NCBI GenBank assembly: GCA_002243285.1
Contig: CP022585.1
Span: forward strand, 3,956,641-4,020,640
Origin: Candidatus Fluviicola riflensis
GTDB lineage: Bacteria; Bacteroidota; Bacteroidia; Flavobacteriales_D; Crocinitomicaceae
DNA length: 64,000 nucleotides
Direction: 5' to 3'
Shown here: positions 8,852-17,840 of the stretch, in pieces
Layout: each line of letters opens with the position of its first letter
Numbering within the stretch: the first letter of the stretch is position 1
Position numbers and translations under genes: made by a program
The notes under the pieces: model-generated
Told to the model about the DNA's origin: nothing
Databases searched by the model: none
Seen by the model: the letters and a program-made list of their open reading frames with translations, nothing else

Positions 8852-9271
8852 TTAATGAGTCAGTTTAATCTCCGTTAACTGTTTTATATCTTTTAAAATC
8901 TTTTCGTCACGCACATCGATTCTGATCCCACGTCCTTCAGCATACACTTTTGCTGATTGCAATTGGTTTTTAATTGTGTCTGCTATTTCACTGCTCATAA
9001 CGGCGTCGGTCGCTTTTTGTCCGAACACAAATGCCACTTTGAAATAACTTTCTCTTGGAAGCAGGTAAACGATTACCCTTTTTTTATCTTTTACTCGAAA
9101 ACCCCACCCGAATTTCTTACCGGAGTAATTCCATTCGTCTGATGCCTCAGGATACAGTTCGTGAACATGGTTCCGAATCATCTGCCACAAATCGTAAGTT
9201 TCCTTCAATTCAACGAAAAGATCACCATCGCCGGGAATTACTGCTTTGTTTGTAAACACACTTATATCCAT
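8852..9271 (-). CDS. DUF3788 family protein
   Basis: A 139-residue protein with the DUF3788 pattern: an N-terminal LWQMIRNHVHELYP stretch, then EWNYSGKKFGWGFRVKDKK and the YLLPRESYFKVAFVFG segment. The fold is related to DUF1801-like small proteins; no biochemical role is established. It lies 97 bases downstream of the P-type ATPase gene on the same strand and could be the last gene of that operon. Confidence 0.75.
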   Translation of the reverse strand: MDISVFTNKAVIPGDGDLFVELKETYDLWQMIRNHVHELYPEASDEWNYSGKKFGWGFRVKDKKRVIVYLLPRESYFKVAFVFGQKATDAVMSSEIADTIKNQLQSAKVYAEGRGIRIDVRDEKILKDIKQLTEIKLTH

Positions 9272-9368
9272 GGGTCTAAGATAATAATGTTCTCTTTATT
9301 ATTTGGTCATGTCTTCGAGTCAATGGCCAGATTTTTGTGTCATTTTGCCGTAATAAAAGGTCTGTATT

Positions 9369-11885
9369 TTAATGTCGTTTTCCATACGCCTTTCTTCTCT
9401 TCATCAGCTTTATAAGTTCAAACCAGATCACCGAAACGAAACCAACCAGTATACAAATCAACAATTGAGTAATTGTCAGCGATTCAAACCCGAAAAAGGT
9501 TGTCAGCGGCGGAAGAAAAAGCTGTAGCCCCAGCAGGATAACCGTAATGGCAATTATGTAAGCCACCATCTTGTTTTTATACTTCAATGTTGTCCACAAC
9601 GAATAATAAAACGAGCGGTTGACCAATGTCAGGAAGATGTTTGCAATGACGAGGTCGGTAAAAACCATTGTCCGCGTAAGCTCCTCATTATACCCCAAAT
9701 GCACGGCATATTGGTAGACCAAAAGTGTCCCTGCTGTGATCACCAATCCTTGAATGATGCTCAAACCGAGCTCTCTCCAACGAAAGAAAGTTACGGACAT
9801 CTCCTTCGGCTTTTGCAGCATAAGATTCTTTTCTATCGGCTCATTTTCATACACGATCGAGCAGGTCGGCCCCATTATAATTTCTAAAAAAATGATGTGG
9901 ACGGGTGAGAAAATAGCAGGATACACCCATCCCAGGGCCAGCGGAACAAAGACGGTTAAAATGATTGGAATGTGAATGGAGATGATGTACTGAATTGCTT
10001 TTTTCAGGTTGGTATAGATCTTTCTCCCCATTTCAACAGCATCCACCATTTTAGACAAATCGTCTTCCAGTAAAATCAGTGATGCTGCATCTTTGGCTAT
10101 TTCGGTTCCTCTTCTTCCCATTGCAATGCCGATGTGGGCTGCTTTCAATGCCGGGCCGTCATTGACGCCATCGCCTGTCATTGCCACTACCTGCTTTCTT
10201 GATTTCAAGGCCTCGATGATCTTGAGCTTTGCCTCAGGGAACATGCGGGTGAAAATGGAGGTATTCATGACACAATCGCCCAGCGCGTCGCCTTCGAGCT
10301 TCATCAGCTCATCGCCACTTATCGTTTTTTCGTGTCCCTGGAAATTGATTTGTTTGGCAATCGCAGCCGTCGTTTCTGCATTGTCACCCGTAATTATTTT
10401 TACGGAGATTCCGGCGGCATAAAATGCCTCGAGTGTCTGTTGGATGTTTTTCTTCGGCGGATCGTAAAACGCGACCACGCCTTTGAACCTGAAGGGGAAT
10501 TCTTCCTGGTTGACCGGGAAATCCGATCCTAAAAAGGTAGCTTCACACACACCCAAAACCCGGTATCCACTGCCGGAAACTGCCTGTACGATTTCATTGA
10601 TCTCTTTTTGCTCCGTTGCAGTAAGCCCGGCAACTTTCATCATTGTCTCCAAAGCGCCCTTGGCAGCTATAATTCTATTTCCGTGATGATCTTCAAAAAC
10701 ATGGGTCATCATCGGCGGTTTGCCGCTCAGTGGGTATTCATAAACTAGCCTGAAAGCGGGGCGTTCATCTATTTTACAAAAACGCTTATAGGCATTGTGC
10801 AGCGCTACTTCCATGGAATCAAACGGAATGGGTTCGCTTGACCACATGCCAAGAGTAATCAACTCCTTTTCTACTGCGGTTAAAGGTTCTTGTACATCGG
10901 AAAACTTCCCGTTGGAAAACACGAGTACTTTAGCCAGGCTCATGCTGTTTTCAGTAATGGTACCCGTTTTATCGGTACAAATGACCGTGGCGCTTCCCAA
11001 TGTTTCAACGGTTTTCATCTGTTTTACTACGATCCCCGTTTTCATCAGTCGCCATGCACCGAGCGCCATAAACGTGGTAAAAGCTACAGGAATCTCTTCG
11101 GGTAAAATACTCATCGCCAGGGTCAGGGACTGCAGCAGACTTGTCAACAGGCGGTGAGAGTTGCTGTAATGAATCATCCAGACAACGATAAAAACCAGGG
11201 TTCCGGCAATTGCCATGTTCCTGACAAAATTGGATATCTGTAGTTCCAGCGGCGTTTTTTCCTCGTTGATATGCTCAATACTTTTCCCGATCTTTCCCAA
11301 ACGGGTTTCGTTACCGATTGCTGTAACGATTATGATCGCTAAACCGCTGGCAACCGTTGTACCGCTATAAACGGTGCGATCGTGCATGGTTTTGTCTTTA
11401 AAGACCGGCAACGATTCCCCGGTAAGAATGGATTCATTTACCGAAAAGTCATTGGAATGGATGATTTCTCCATCTGCAACGATAAGACCACCTTCTTCCA
11501 CCATCAACCGGTCGCCAATAACCACCTCCTCACTTTTAATTTCTTGTAACTGCCCGCTGCGTATAACCTTACAGGCTGGTTTTGAAAAGTCTTTCAGCTT
11601 ATCCAGCGCCTTTTTGCTCCTGGAGTATTGATAGATCGAAATGGATGCCTGAAATAAGATGGCTGCCAAAAGAAACGCTCCATCACCTGTTTTGCCGCTT
11701 ATAAAGTAAATGGTAGCTGCTACGAGCAGCAGAATCACCATCGGTTCTTTTATAATCCGTAAAAGGGTGGCAAAAAAACGATTGGTCTTTTTGAACATCA
11801 GTTTATTCATCCCGAACTGCTGTCTCGCCAGAACGACTTGCTCGGATGTCAATCCGGTAAGGGTTTTCGCGAAAGCGTTTTCCAT
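9369..11885 (-). CDS. P-type cation-transporting ATPase (P2 type)
   Basis: An 838-residue pump with cation-ATPase N-terminal domain (residues 1-60), the actuator motif TGES, the membrane motif PEEIP, the phosphorylation site CTDKTGT, the nucleotide-binding domain, MTGDGVNDGPALK, and C-terminal helices. The PEEIP form fits the calcium/proton-type P2 pumps rather than heavy-metal P1B pumps; there is no CPC motif. The ion is unknown. I chose the ATG at 11885 (MENAFAK), one base past the dehydrogenase stop; an upstream ATG at 11924 would overlap that gene. It is in an operon with the rhodanese-thioredoxin and lactate dehydrogenase genes. Confidence 0.87.
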   Translation of the reverse strand: MENAFAKTLTGLTSEQVVLARQQFGMNKLMFKKTNRFFATLLRIIKEPMVILLLVAATIYFISGKTGDGAFLLAAILFQASISIYQYSRSKKALDKLKDFSKPACKVIRSGQLQEIKSEEVVIGDRLMVEEGGLIVADGEIIHSNDFSVNESILTGESLPVFKDKTMHDRTVYSGTTVASGLAIIIVTAIGNETRLGKIGKSIEHINEEKTPLELQISNFVRNMAIAGTLVFIVVWMIHYSNSHRLLTSLLQSLTLAMSILPEEIPVAFTTFMALGAWRLMKTGIVVKQMKTVETLGSATVICTDKTGTITENSMSLAKVLVFSNGKFSDVQEPLTAVEKELITLGMWSSEPIPFDSMEVALHNAYKRFCKIDERPAFRLVYEYPLSGKPPMMTHVFEDHHGNRIIAAKGALETMMKVAGLTATEQKEINEIVQAVSGSGYRVLGVCEATFLGSDFPVNQEEFPFRFKGVVAFYDPPKKNIQQTLEAFYAAGISVKIITGDNAETTAAIAKQINFQGHEKTISGDELMKLEGDALGDCVMNTSIFTRMFPEAKLKIIEALKSRKQVVAMTGDGVNDGPALKAAHIGIAMGRRGTEIAKDAASLILLEDDLSKMVDAVEMGRKIYTNLKKAIQYIISIHIPIILTVFVPLALGWVYPAIFSPVHIIFLEIIMGPTCSIVYENEPIEKNLMLQKPKEMSVTFFRWRELGLSIIQGLVITAGTLLVYQYAVHLGYNEELTRTMVFTDLVIANIFLTLVNRSFYYSLWTTLKYKNKMVAYIIAITVILLGLQLFLPPLTTFFGFESLTITQLLICILVGFVSVIWFELIKLMKRRKAYGKRH

Positions 11886-11886
11886 A

Positions 11887-12873
11887 TTAGGTGAGTTCGT
11901 TTCCGGAAGGAAGTCCCTTTGCAAAACAATCCAGGTTGTAGAGGGTTGTTTTGCACATATTGCTCAAAGCGGTATCGGTCAGAAATGCCTGATGGCCGGT
12001 GATCAGCACATTCGGGAATGTCATAAGCCTCGCGATTGTATCATCCTGCAAAATATCTCCCGAATGATCCTCAAAGAATAATCCTTGTTCCTTTTCATAG
12101 ACATCCATTCCAAAATAACCGATATGTTCGCTTTTGAGAGAGCGAATCACCTCATCTGTGTTTACCAGGCCGCCACGCGATGTATTGATCAGCATTACAC
12201 CGGACTTCATATGGTCAATCGCAGTACGGTCGATGAAGTAATGTGTTTGTTCATTAAGTGGTAAATGCAGTGTAATAATGTCGGACTCGCGATACAGTGT
12301 TTCAGGATTTGTATATTCTACCTGGTAACGTTGTTTGATCTCGTTTTCCACGATATCAAAAGCCAGCAGGCGACAACCAAATCCATGCAGGATGCGTGCG
12401 GCCGTTGAACCGATCTTTCCGGTACCAATAATCCCGACAGTTTTTCCGTTCATATCAAATCCGGTAAGTCCGTCCAGCGAAAAGTTTCGCTCCATGACAC
12501 GGCTGTTTGACAGGATCAGTTTCCGGTTCAATGCCAACATCAGCGCCACGGCATGTTCAGCTACTGAGAACGGAGAATAGGCCGGTACACGCGCTACACG
12601 GATGCCCAACTGCTTTGCGCTGTTGAGGTTAACGTGATTATATCCCGCAGAGCGCAACGCAATGAAGCGTACTCCGTTTCGATAGAGCTGCTCAAGCACC
12701 GGTGCGGAAGCATCATCATTTGAGAACAAGCTGACCGCCTTGCAACCTTTACTCAGCGAAGCAGTTTCGACAGAAAGTACCTGATCTGTGAATGACAGCT
12801 GTAGCTCATTGTGGCCGACCGTTTCGAAGTAGGGTTTGTCAAACCCGTGGTAACTGTAAATCATTGTTTTCAT
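11887..12873 (-). CDS. ldhA: D-lactate dehydrogenase (2-hydroxyacid dehydrogenase)
   Basis: A 328-residue D-isomer-specific 2-hydroxyacid dehydrogenase. The NAD-binding Rossmann motif is GIIGTGKIGSTAA. The catalytic residues lie in NTSRGGLV (Arg), DVYEKE (Glu) and ITGHQAFLT (His). The overall pattern (YNHVNL, RVPAYSPFSVAEHAVALML) is that of fermentative D-lactate dehydrogenase, which reduces pyruvate to D-lactate and regenerates NAD. Between the rhodanese-thioredoxin gene (40-base gap) and the P-type ATPase gene, it is probably induced together with the low-oxygen genes. Confidence 0.88.
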   Translation of the reverse strand: MKTMIYSYHGFDKPYFETVGHNELQLSFTDQVLSVETASLSKGCKAVSLFSNDDASAPVLEQLYRNGVRFIALRSAGYNHVNLNSAKQLGIRVARVPAYSPFSVAEHAVALMLALNRKLILSNSRVMERNFSLDGLTGFDMNGKTVGIIGTGKIGSTAARILHGFGCRLLAFDIVENEIKQRYQVEYTNPETLYRESDIITLHLPLNEQTHYFIDRTAIDHMKSGVMLINTSRGGLVNTDEVIRSLKSEHIGYFGMDVYEKEQGLFFEDHSGDILQDDTIARLMTFPNVLITGHQAFLTDTALSNMCKTTLYNLDCFAKGLPSGNELT

Positions 12874-12913
12874 ACTGCTGATAAAATATTGATCAATTCG
12901 GTTGTCTCGGGTG

Positions 12914-13678
12914 TTATTGTATGGGACGTTTTTGCTTTTTTGATGAACCGGCCGTTATCGTATATTCCTTCAGGTCAAATTCAGACTCTATACGATCCTT
13001 CCCGTTCACGCCTTCGATCTGCCCTGCAAGGTTACCGTTCTCATAGAAATGCAGGATCGGAACTGATTCAATCCCCATTTCCGTCGCCAGGTGTTTATAG
13101 CGATCTATATTGATGCGCAGGATTTTAATGGATCCGCTGTAAGTAATCGCGAGTTCGTCCAACGTTGTTTCTATTGCCCGGCAATTTTTATCGCCTGGCA
13201 GGTAAAAATCCACAATAACCAGGTGTTCGAGGTCGAGCATCCAGCTGAATTCTTTCAACGTAAGCTCTTCGGGAGGCCACAGTTCCTGAGGTGTAAGCGG
13301 ATATTTTTCATTGCTCCATCGTACCAGCCCATCTTTTAGTAACGTAACCGATTGGAATCCTTTTGTGCTTAAGTAAGCAACGGCCCTTGCACTACGTTCG
13401 CCTTTCTGGCAATAAATGAAAACGGGACAGGTTGAATCCAGCTCATCAATACGCCATTTCCAGGTAGGCGATTTCCAATCGAAGTTCGTCGCACCCGGAA
13501 TGTGTCCTTCGGAAAATTCCTTTTCAGATCTTAAATCGATCAGGATTTCATTTTTCTGAGATTGCAAAGCTTCAGAAAACTCCTGTGGTTCCAGTTCCAT
13601 TGTTTCCGGCCATAAGAAGAATGTTCCAGCTCCTATGACTACCAGGAATGTAATTGATGCGTATTTCATAAGTTTCAT
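12914..13678 (-). CDS. Membrane-anchored rhodanese-thioredoxin fusion
   Basis: An N-terminal membrane helix (ITFLVVIGAGTFFLW) is followed by a rhodanese domain (active loop CQKGERS, Cys plus Arg) and a thioredoxin-like domain (VDFYLPG, cis-proline region ESVPILHFY). The thioredoxin domain lacks CGPC: the active-site position reads PGDKNC, with one Cys left. It may carry or relay sulfane sulfur rather than act as a dithiol reductase. I chose the ATG at 13678; an in-frame ATG at 13717 would add 13 residues without hydrophobic character. It leads the ldhA / ATPase operon and has a Crp/Fnr-type site upstream. Confidence 0.75.
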   Translation of the reverse strand: MKLMKYASITFLVVIGAGTFFLWPETMELEPQEFSEALQSQKNEILIDLRSEKEFSEGHIPGATNFDWKSPTWKWRIDELDSTCPVFIYCQKGERSARAVAYLSTKGFQSVTLLKDGLVRWSNEKYPLTPQELWPPEELTLKEFSWMLDLEHLVIVDFYLPGDKNCRAIETTLDELAITYSGSIKILRINIDRYKHLATEMGIESVPILHFYENGNLAGQIEGVNGKDRIESEFDLKEYTITAGSSKKQKRPIQ

Positions 13679-13775
13679 TGTTAAGCATTTTAAATTCACC
13701 TTCAGCTGATTTTCCATCTAAAGGAACATGTCTTGTAATTGAGCATCTGTTTTCGCAGTGCTTGAGATGACTCTA

Positions 13776-13818
13776 CAAAGAGAACGAAATGAGGTACATG
13801 GCAAAATGACATTTGTCA
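13776..13818 (-). promoter_or_regulatory. Crp/Fnr-type site and -7 element for the rhodanese-ldhA-ATPase operon
   Basis: TGACATTTGTCA at 13807-13818 has perfect 5-bp arms. On the minus strand TCTCTTTG (13783 to 13776) matches TAnnTTTG in seven of eight positions, at the offset that puts the site centre near -41.5. Confidence 0.6.
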
Positions 13819-13828
13819 AGTGAGCGAT

Positions 13829-13840
13829 TGACAAGTGTCA
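13829..13840. promoter_or_regulatory. Second exact TGACAnnTGTCA palindrome
   Basis: TGACAAGTGTCA, extended to a 14-bp palindrome TTGACA-AG-TGTCAA at 13828-13841. Its centre is 22 bases (two helical turns) from the neighbouring site, so side-by-side binding on one DNA face is possible. Confidence 0.6.
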
Positions 13841-13912
13841 ACTACGCAGGATTATTCTTCTGAAATTTAATCGCTTGCAGTCATAAAGAACTGATAAAAA
13901 TCAAATTGGCTA

Positions 13913-13956
13913 TTGACAGAACTCAATAGTAATCGTATGACAACAGGATACTTTTG
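13913..13956 (+). promoter_or_regulatory. Crp/Fnr-type site and -7 element for the DUF998-mla operon
   Basis: TTGACAGAACTCAA (13913-13926) is a degenerate copy within the inverted repeat CTATTGA / TCAATAG. TACTTTTG at 13949-13956 is a perfect TAnnTTTG element at the exact class II offset (centre near -41.5). Confidence 0.55.
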
Positions 13957-14065
13957 TTTCAATGCGAAGGTATTATGGAGATTCGTAAACTGATGCACAG
14001 CATTGAGAATGTGTCACAAATGAAAACGGTTCCAACTCATTGATGGATCGCCCTTAATTCACCAA

Positions 14066-14788
14066 ATGATGAAAAAACGTATTCTGACTGTTTATTCACT
14101 TGTTGTACCAATTGCCGGAATTGCCATTTTTGTGGTCTTGTATTTCGTTGCCGCACGCTTTTATCCCGGCGGATCGAATGCAAATCCTACTCACAAAGGA
14201 TTTGACTGGATAAACAATTATTGGTGTGACCTGATCGCCTCGTATGGTAAAAATGGCTCGCCAAATACGGGCAGGACTATTGCTCTGACCGCTATGATCA
14301 CACTCTTCGCTTCTCTTTCGGTTTTCTGGTTCCGGCTACCGGATTTTTTTCGCGAAACACAATTTGCCAGATTATTTATAGGATATTCCGGAATAATCGC
14401 CATGCTGATTCTTGTTTTCGTTTTCACTCCTTATCACGATGCCATCATACTGATCGGAGGCTCGCTAAGCGCAATTCCGTTCGTTGGCACCTTGCGGGAA
14501 CTCTACAGGAATCGCTGGCGGTTTCTATTCCTGTTCGGCAGTTTCTGTATGGCACTTATTCTTCTCAACTTTTATAGTTACTTATCAGGATGGTTGGTTT
14601 CCCTTCTACCGTTGATCCAGAAGATCACCCTTGTGTTTTTCCTGGGCTGGGTTCTTCTGATTAGCCTGAACTGCATTCTCCTTCTGAGGAGTCGAAAGCG
14701 CCTTGCAGCCAACACTTGTCATGCGAATTTGGAAAAAGTCAACTACGGGCTTGACAAACGTCATTGCCACCAGGCTAAAGATCAATGA
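14066..14788 (+). CDS. DUF998-like membrane protein
   Basis: A 240-residue protein with about six to seven hydrophobic helices and an early NYWCDLI motif typical of DUF998-like proteins. No transport or catalytic motif is recognised; the function is unknown. It appears to open the operon that continues with the unknown-family gene at 14907 and the MlaEFD genes, although a 118-base gap follows it. The upstream TACTTTTG element and palindrome suggest induction with the low-oxygen genes. Confidence 0.65.
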   Translation: MMKKRILTVYSLVVPIAGIAIFVVLYFVAARFYPGGSNANPTHKGFDWINNYWCDLIASYGKNGSPNTGRTIALTAMITLFASLSVFWFRLPDFFRETQFARLFIGYSGIIAMLILVFVFTPYHDAIILIGGSLSAIPFVGTLRELYRNRWRFLFLFGSFCMALILLNFYSYLSGWLVSLLPLIQKITLVFFLGWVLLISLNCILLLRSRKRLAANTCHANLEKVNYGLDKRHCHQAKDQ

Positions 14789-14906
14789 CCTTCGCATTAT
14801 GTCGGGAATAGTAAATGAAGCTCCTGCTTTTCAGGTAGTGGACCACAGGAAGAAAGAACAATGACCCGCATCCTCCAACCAGTCGAACAGTATAAAACAG
14901 CAAATT

Positions 14907-15272
14907 ATGGAAGTCATCAGCATTGAAATCAATGGCCGCCGCAAGGCATACGCCGTCCGGGAGCTTTTCAACAAAGCATTTCCGAACCTGAAACTGGAAT
15001 TCTATGCGAAACCACATACGAAGGACGGACCTCATTCTGAAAAGATCGTAACCAGTTCCAGGCTGACCATCGCCGACTGTAGAACCGTTGATCATAACGG
15101 AATGCTTGTTATTGAGCCTGGCATGACCACTACAGAACTTAAAAATCATTTGCGTGATACATTCGGTCTAAAGGGGGAAGTCTTTAAATGGAACGGGGCG
15201 TCCTGGCAACCGGTAGATTCCGGCAAACAGTCACTGGAAAACCTGAACAAGCTCAACGGCCCTATTTTGTAA
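14907..15272 (+). CDS. Unknown-family protein, paralogue of the 20324 gene
   Basis: A 121-residue protein with no family I can name. It is clearly related to the product at 20324-20728: both share FPxLKLEF near residues 25-32, then a His-containing loop (AKPHTKDGPHS here, SKRHRPGNGTH there), a D-I-x-P-like strand (LVIEPGM here, IDIYPDM there) and (T/S)EL near the middle. The layout of short strands and one helix suggests a small alpha/beta fold. It sits six bases before mlaE, in the operon whose promoter has a Crp/Fnr-type site. No catalytic motif is visible. Confidence 0.6.
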   Translation: MEVISIEINGRRKAYAVRELFNKAFPNLKLEFYAKPHTKDGPHSEKIVTSSRLTIADCRTVDHNGMLVIEPGMTTTELKNHLRDTFGLKGEVFKWNGASWQPVDSGKQSLENLNKLNGPIL

Positions 15273-15277
15273 CGCAG

Positions 15278-16042
15278 ATGGAAGAAGGGTTACAGCGCAT
15301 CTTGATTGAAACGGGAGAAATCAGTCGTTTTACGGCCCGTTTCTTCCGGGAACTTTTCCGGCGCGGGCACGAGTTTGCCGAAATGTTGCGCCAGTGTTTT
15401 TTCCTTGGCTACAAATCACTCGGACTTGTGATGACCACCGGATTCATTATCGGGCTTGTCATCACGATACAGTCTCGACCAACGCTAGTACAATTCGGCG
15501 CCGAAGCCTGGTTGCCGGGCATGATCTCTGTTTCACTTGTTCGGGAGATCGTTCCCGTAGTTACAGCACTGATCTGCGCCGGAAAAATTGGCTCTGGTAT
15601 CGGGGCTGAGCTGGGTTCAATGAAGGTGACCGAGCAGATAGATGCGATGGATGTTTCAGGAACCAATCCTTTCAAATTCCTGGTAGTCACGCGTGTATTC
15701 GCTACTACGTTAATGGTTCCGTTGCTGGTAGTATTTGCCGATGGAGTTGCGCTTTACGGCGGATACCTGGGGGTGAATATCCGCGGCGCGGTCAGCTGGA
15801 ATCTTTATTGGGCACAAGTGCTCGATTCACTTTCATTCGGCGACATTGTTCCCTCCATTGCCAAAACATTCTTTTTCGGTTTCGCCATCGGCCTCGTGAG
15901 CTGCTATAAAGGCTATACAACCCAACGTGGAACAGAAGGTGTTGGAAGATCGGCCAATGCCGCCGTAGTAATTTCCTCACTGCTGGTGTTCATTCTCGAC
16001 CTGATTGCCGTTCAACTCACCGATCTCTTGCAGCTTACATGA
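15278..16042 (+). CDS. mlaE: MlaE-type lipid ABC transporter permease
   Basis: A 254-residue membrane protein of the MlaE/YrbE family, with the conserved GLVITIQSRPTLVQFGAE region, then LVREIVPVVTALICAGKIGSGIGAELG and the MKVTEQIDAMDV motif. I chose the ATG at 15278, just after the preceding stop; the longer frame from 15188 overlaps that gene. The 4-base overlap with the ATPase gene (ATGA at 16039) indicates coupling. With MlaF and MlaD it forms an inner-membrane complex moving phospholipids between membranes. Confidence 0.9.
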   Translation: MEEGLQRILIETGEISRFTARFFRELFRRGHEFAEMLRQCFFLGYKSLGLVMTTGFIIGLVITIQSRPTLVQFGAEAWLPGMISVSLVREIVPVVTALICAGKIGSGIGAELGSMKVTEQIDAMDVSGTNPFKFLVVTRVFATTLMVPLLVVFADGVALYGGYLGVNIRGAVSWNLYWAQVLDSLSFGDIVPSIAKTFFFGFAIGLVSCYKGYTTQRGTEGVGRSANAAVVISSLLVFILDLIAVQLTDLLQLT

Positions 16043-16797
16043 AATCACAGAAAATTCATACCGATCCCGATGTGGTTGTCCGTTTGGAGCACATCTGCAA
16101 ATCATTCGGTGAGAATCAGGTTTTACGTGATTTTAATCTCGTACTGCGACGTGGTCAGACCATGGTTGTACTCGGGAAATCCGGATCGGGTAAGTCGGTT
16201 CTGATCAAATGCATCATCGGCCTGATCCACCCCGATTCGGGCACGATCCGCGTGTTTCAACACAACCTGTCTGATATTGATACCCGGAAACTAGATGAGA
16301 TGCGCGCACGCGTTGGATTTCTTTTCCAAAGCAATGCGCTGTACGACTCGATGACCGTTCGGGAAAACCTCGAATTTCCGTTGCGGCGGCACCGCAAAGG
16401 CATGGAAGAAGCGGAAGTTGACCGGCTGGTTATGGAAGCGCTGACCAATGTTGGCCTGCCACACACCACCGACATGATGCCGTCGGAACTTTCTGGCGGG
16501 ATGCGCAAACGGATCGCACTTGCACGGACAATCATCCTGAAACCCGAGATCATTCTTTACGACGAACCGACGACCGGTTTGGACCCGATAACCGGCAAGG
16601 AAATCAGCGATCTGATTGTTGAACTTGGCCGGAAATACAGCACGTCTTCGATCATCATTTCGCACGATATGCACTGTGTGAAAAAGGTCGCCGAAAAGGT
16701 CGTGATGCTGATAGAAGGAAAGTGCTATGCAGAAGGAACCTATGAAGAGCTCCGGAAATCCGGTGACGAAAAGGTCAGAAAATTCTTTGAATCATGA
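16039..16797 (+). CDS. mlaF: MlaF-type ABC transporter ATPase
   Basis: A 252-residue ABC ATPase: Walker A GKSGSGKSV, Q-loop FLFQSNALYDSMTVRENL, signature LSGGMRKRIALAR, Walker B IILYDEPTTGLDP and switch His in ISHDMH. The GGMRKR form of the signature is typical of MlaF. It overlaps mlaE and the MCE gene by four bases each. It powers lipid transport by the MlaE permease. Confidence 0.92.
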   Translation: MKSQKIHTDPDVVVRLEHICKSFGENQVLRDFNLVLRRGQTMVVLGKSGSGKSVLIKCIIGLIHPDSGTIRVFQHNLSDIDTRKLDEMRARVGFLFQSNALYDSMTVRENLEFPLRRHRKGMEEAEVDRLVMEALTNVGLPHTTDMMPSELSGGMRKRIALARTIILKPEIILYDEPTTGLDPITGKEISDLIVELGRKYSTSSIIISHDMHCVKKVAEKVVMLIEGKCYAEGTYEELRKSGDEKVRKFFES

Positions 16798-17753
16798 AAA
16801 AAGAAAACAGCAGAAATATACGTTTAGGCCTGGTTGTCTTGCTTGGATCGGTAGCCATTATTGCGGCGCTTTATTACGTAGGCAGTCGTCAGCGATTGTT
16901 CGGCTCAACCATACAGATCAAAGCCGCTTTTTACAATGTAAACGGACTCAGGAAGGGAAACAGTGTGCGCTTTACCGGAATAGACGTTGGTACTGTGGAA
17001 TCTGTCGAGATCATTAGCGATACCTCCGTACTTGTCGTCATGGCTATCGATGCCGAGGCATGCCGCTTTATTCGCAAAGATGCCCTGGCGGTCATTGGAA
17101 CCGACGGTGTAATGGGCAACAAGTTGGTGAATATCAATTCGTCAAGGAGTAAAGCACATACCATTGAAGACGGAGATGTATTACAAACATTGAAAACCAT
17201 GGAAATAGATGCAACCTTCCGTACACTGAACAACACGAACGATAACCTGAATGCGGTATCCGCAGACCTGCGGGTGATAACCGAAAAGCTGAACAGCGAG
17301 CAGTCGTTGCTGAACGTTTTGCTTGACCGGTCAGTATCCAACAATGTTCAGACCGCAATTGCCAATTTCAGATATACCGGCGAGAATACAGCTGTATTGA
17401 CTGGCGATCTGCGTGCTATGGTCCGCAATGTGAACGAAGGAAAAGGAACGGCTGGGCTGCTGCTTACCGACCCGGAATTGCGTTCTGAAGTCAGCCAATT
17501 CATTGTGAATATCCATTCCATTACGGATAGTCTCGCAGTAATCTCAGGCAATTTCAACGAACTTTCGAAAGAGCTGAAAAACGGAGAAGGCATTTTTAGT
17601 GTTCTGCTTACCGACACCTTGTCGGCTCAAAGGATGGAACGCATCCTGGATAACCTGGAACAAGGATCCGGTAATTTCAACAGTACATTGGTGAATCTAA
17701 AGAAAAAATGGCCGTTTAAAGATGCAAAAGCAAGCAAAAAGAAATCGAACTGA
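16794..17753 (+). CDS. mlaD: MCE-domain (MlaD-type) lipid-binding protein
   Basis: A 319-residue protein with one N-terminal membrane helix (LGLVVLLGSVAIIAALYYV), the MCE domain (about residues 38-115, VNGLRKGNSVRFTGIDVGTV, then GVMGNKLVNI) and a long helical C-terminal part (about 130-305). The C-terminal part is longer than in E. coli MlaD and may form a coiled bundle across the periplasm. It is the last gene of the operon, followed by a strong terminator. Confidence 0.88.
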   Translation: MKKENSRNIRLGLVVLLGSVAIIAALYYVGSRQRLFGSTIQIKAAFYNVNGLRKGNSVRFTGIDVGTVESVEIISDTSVLVVMAIDAEACRFIRKDALAVIGTDGVMGNKLVNINSSRSKAHTIEDGDVLQTLKTMEIDATFRTLNNTNDNLNAVSADLRVITEKLNSEQSLLNVLLDRSVSNNVQTAIANFRYTGENTAVLTGDLRAMVRNVNEGKGTAGLLLTDPELRSEVSQFIVNIHSITDSLAVISGNFNELSKELKNGEGIFSVLLTDTLSAQRMERILDNLEQGSGNFNSTLVNLKKKWPFKDAKASKKKSN

Positions 17754-17778
17754 TTATAGAGATATCCTGATCGAAAGC

Positions 17779-17821
17779 AAAATAAAGAACCCGTTTCACA
17801 CAGAAACGGGTTCTTTATTTT
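17779..17821. terminator. Bidirectional terminator, mla operon / beta-CASP gene
   Basis: A perfect 19-bp stem (17779-17797 with 17803-17821, loop ACACA) with A-rich left and T-rich right flanks serves both convergent transcripts. Confidence 0.9.
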
Positions 17822-17840
17822 GACGTTTTATTGCGGGCAA

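Larger units (their letters stand above)
13679..14065. promoter_or_regulatory. Divergent regulatory region with three Crp/Fnr-type sites
   Basis: No gene is seen in this gap between the minus-strand rhodanese operon and the plus-strand DUF998 operon. It holds two exact copies of TGACAnnTGTCA, with centres 22 bases apart, and a weaker third copy, each described separately. Confidence 0.7.

Noticed and set aside
9338..9350. Possible Crp/Fnr-type site before the DUF3788 gene
   Set aside because: Only one half (TGTCA) is present; the other arm does not match.
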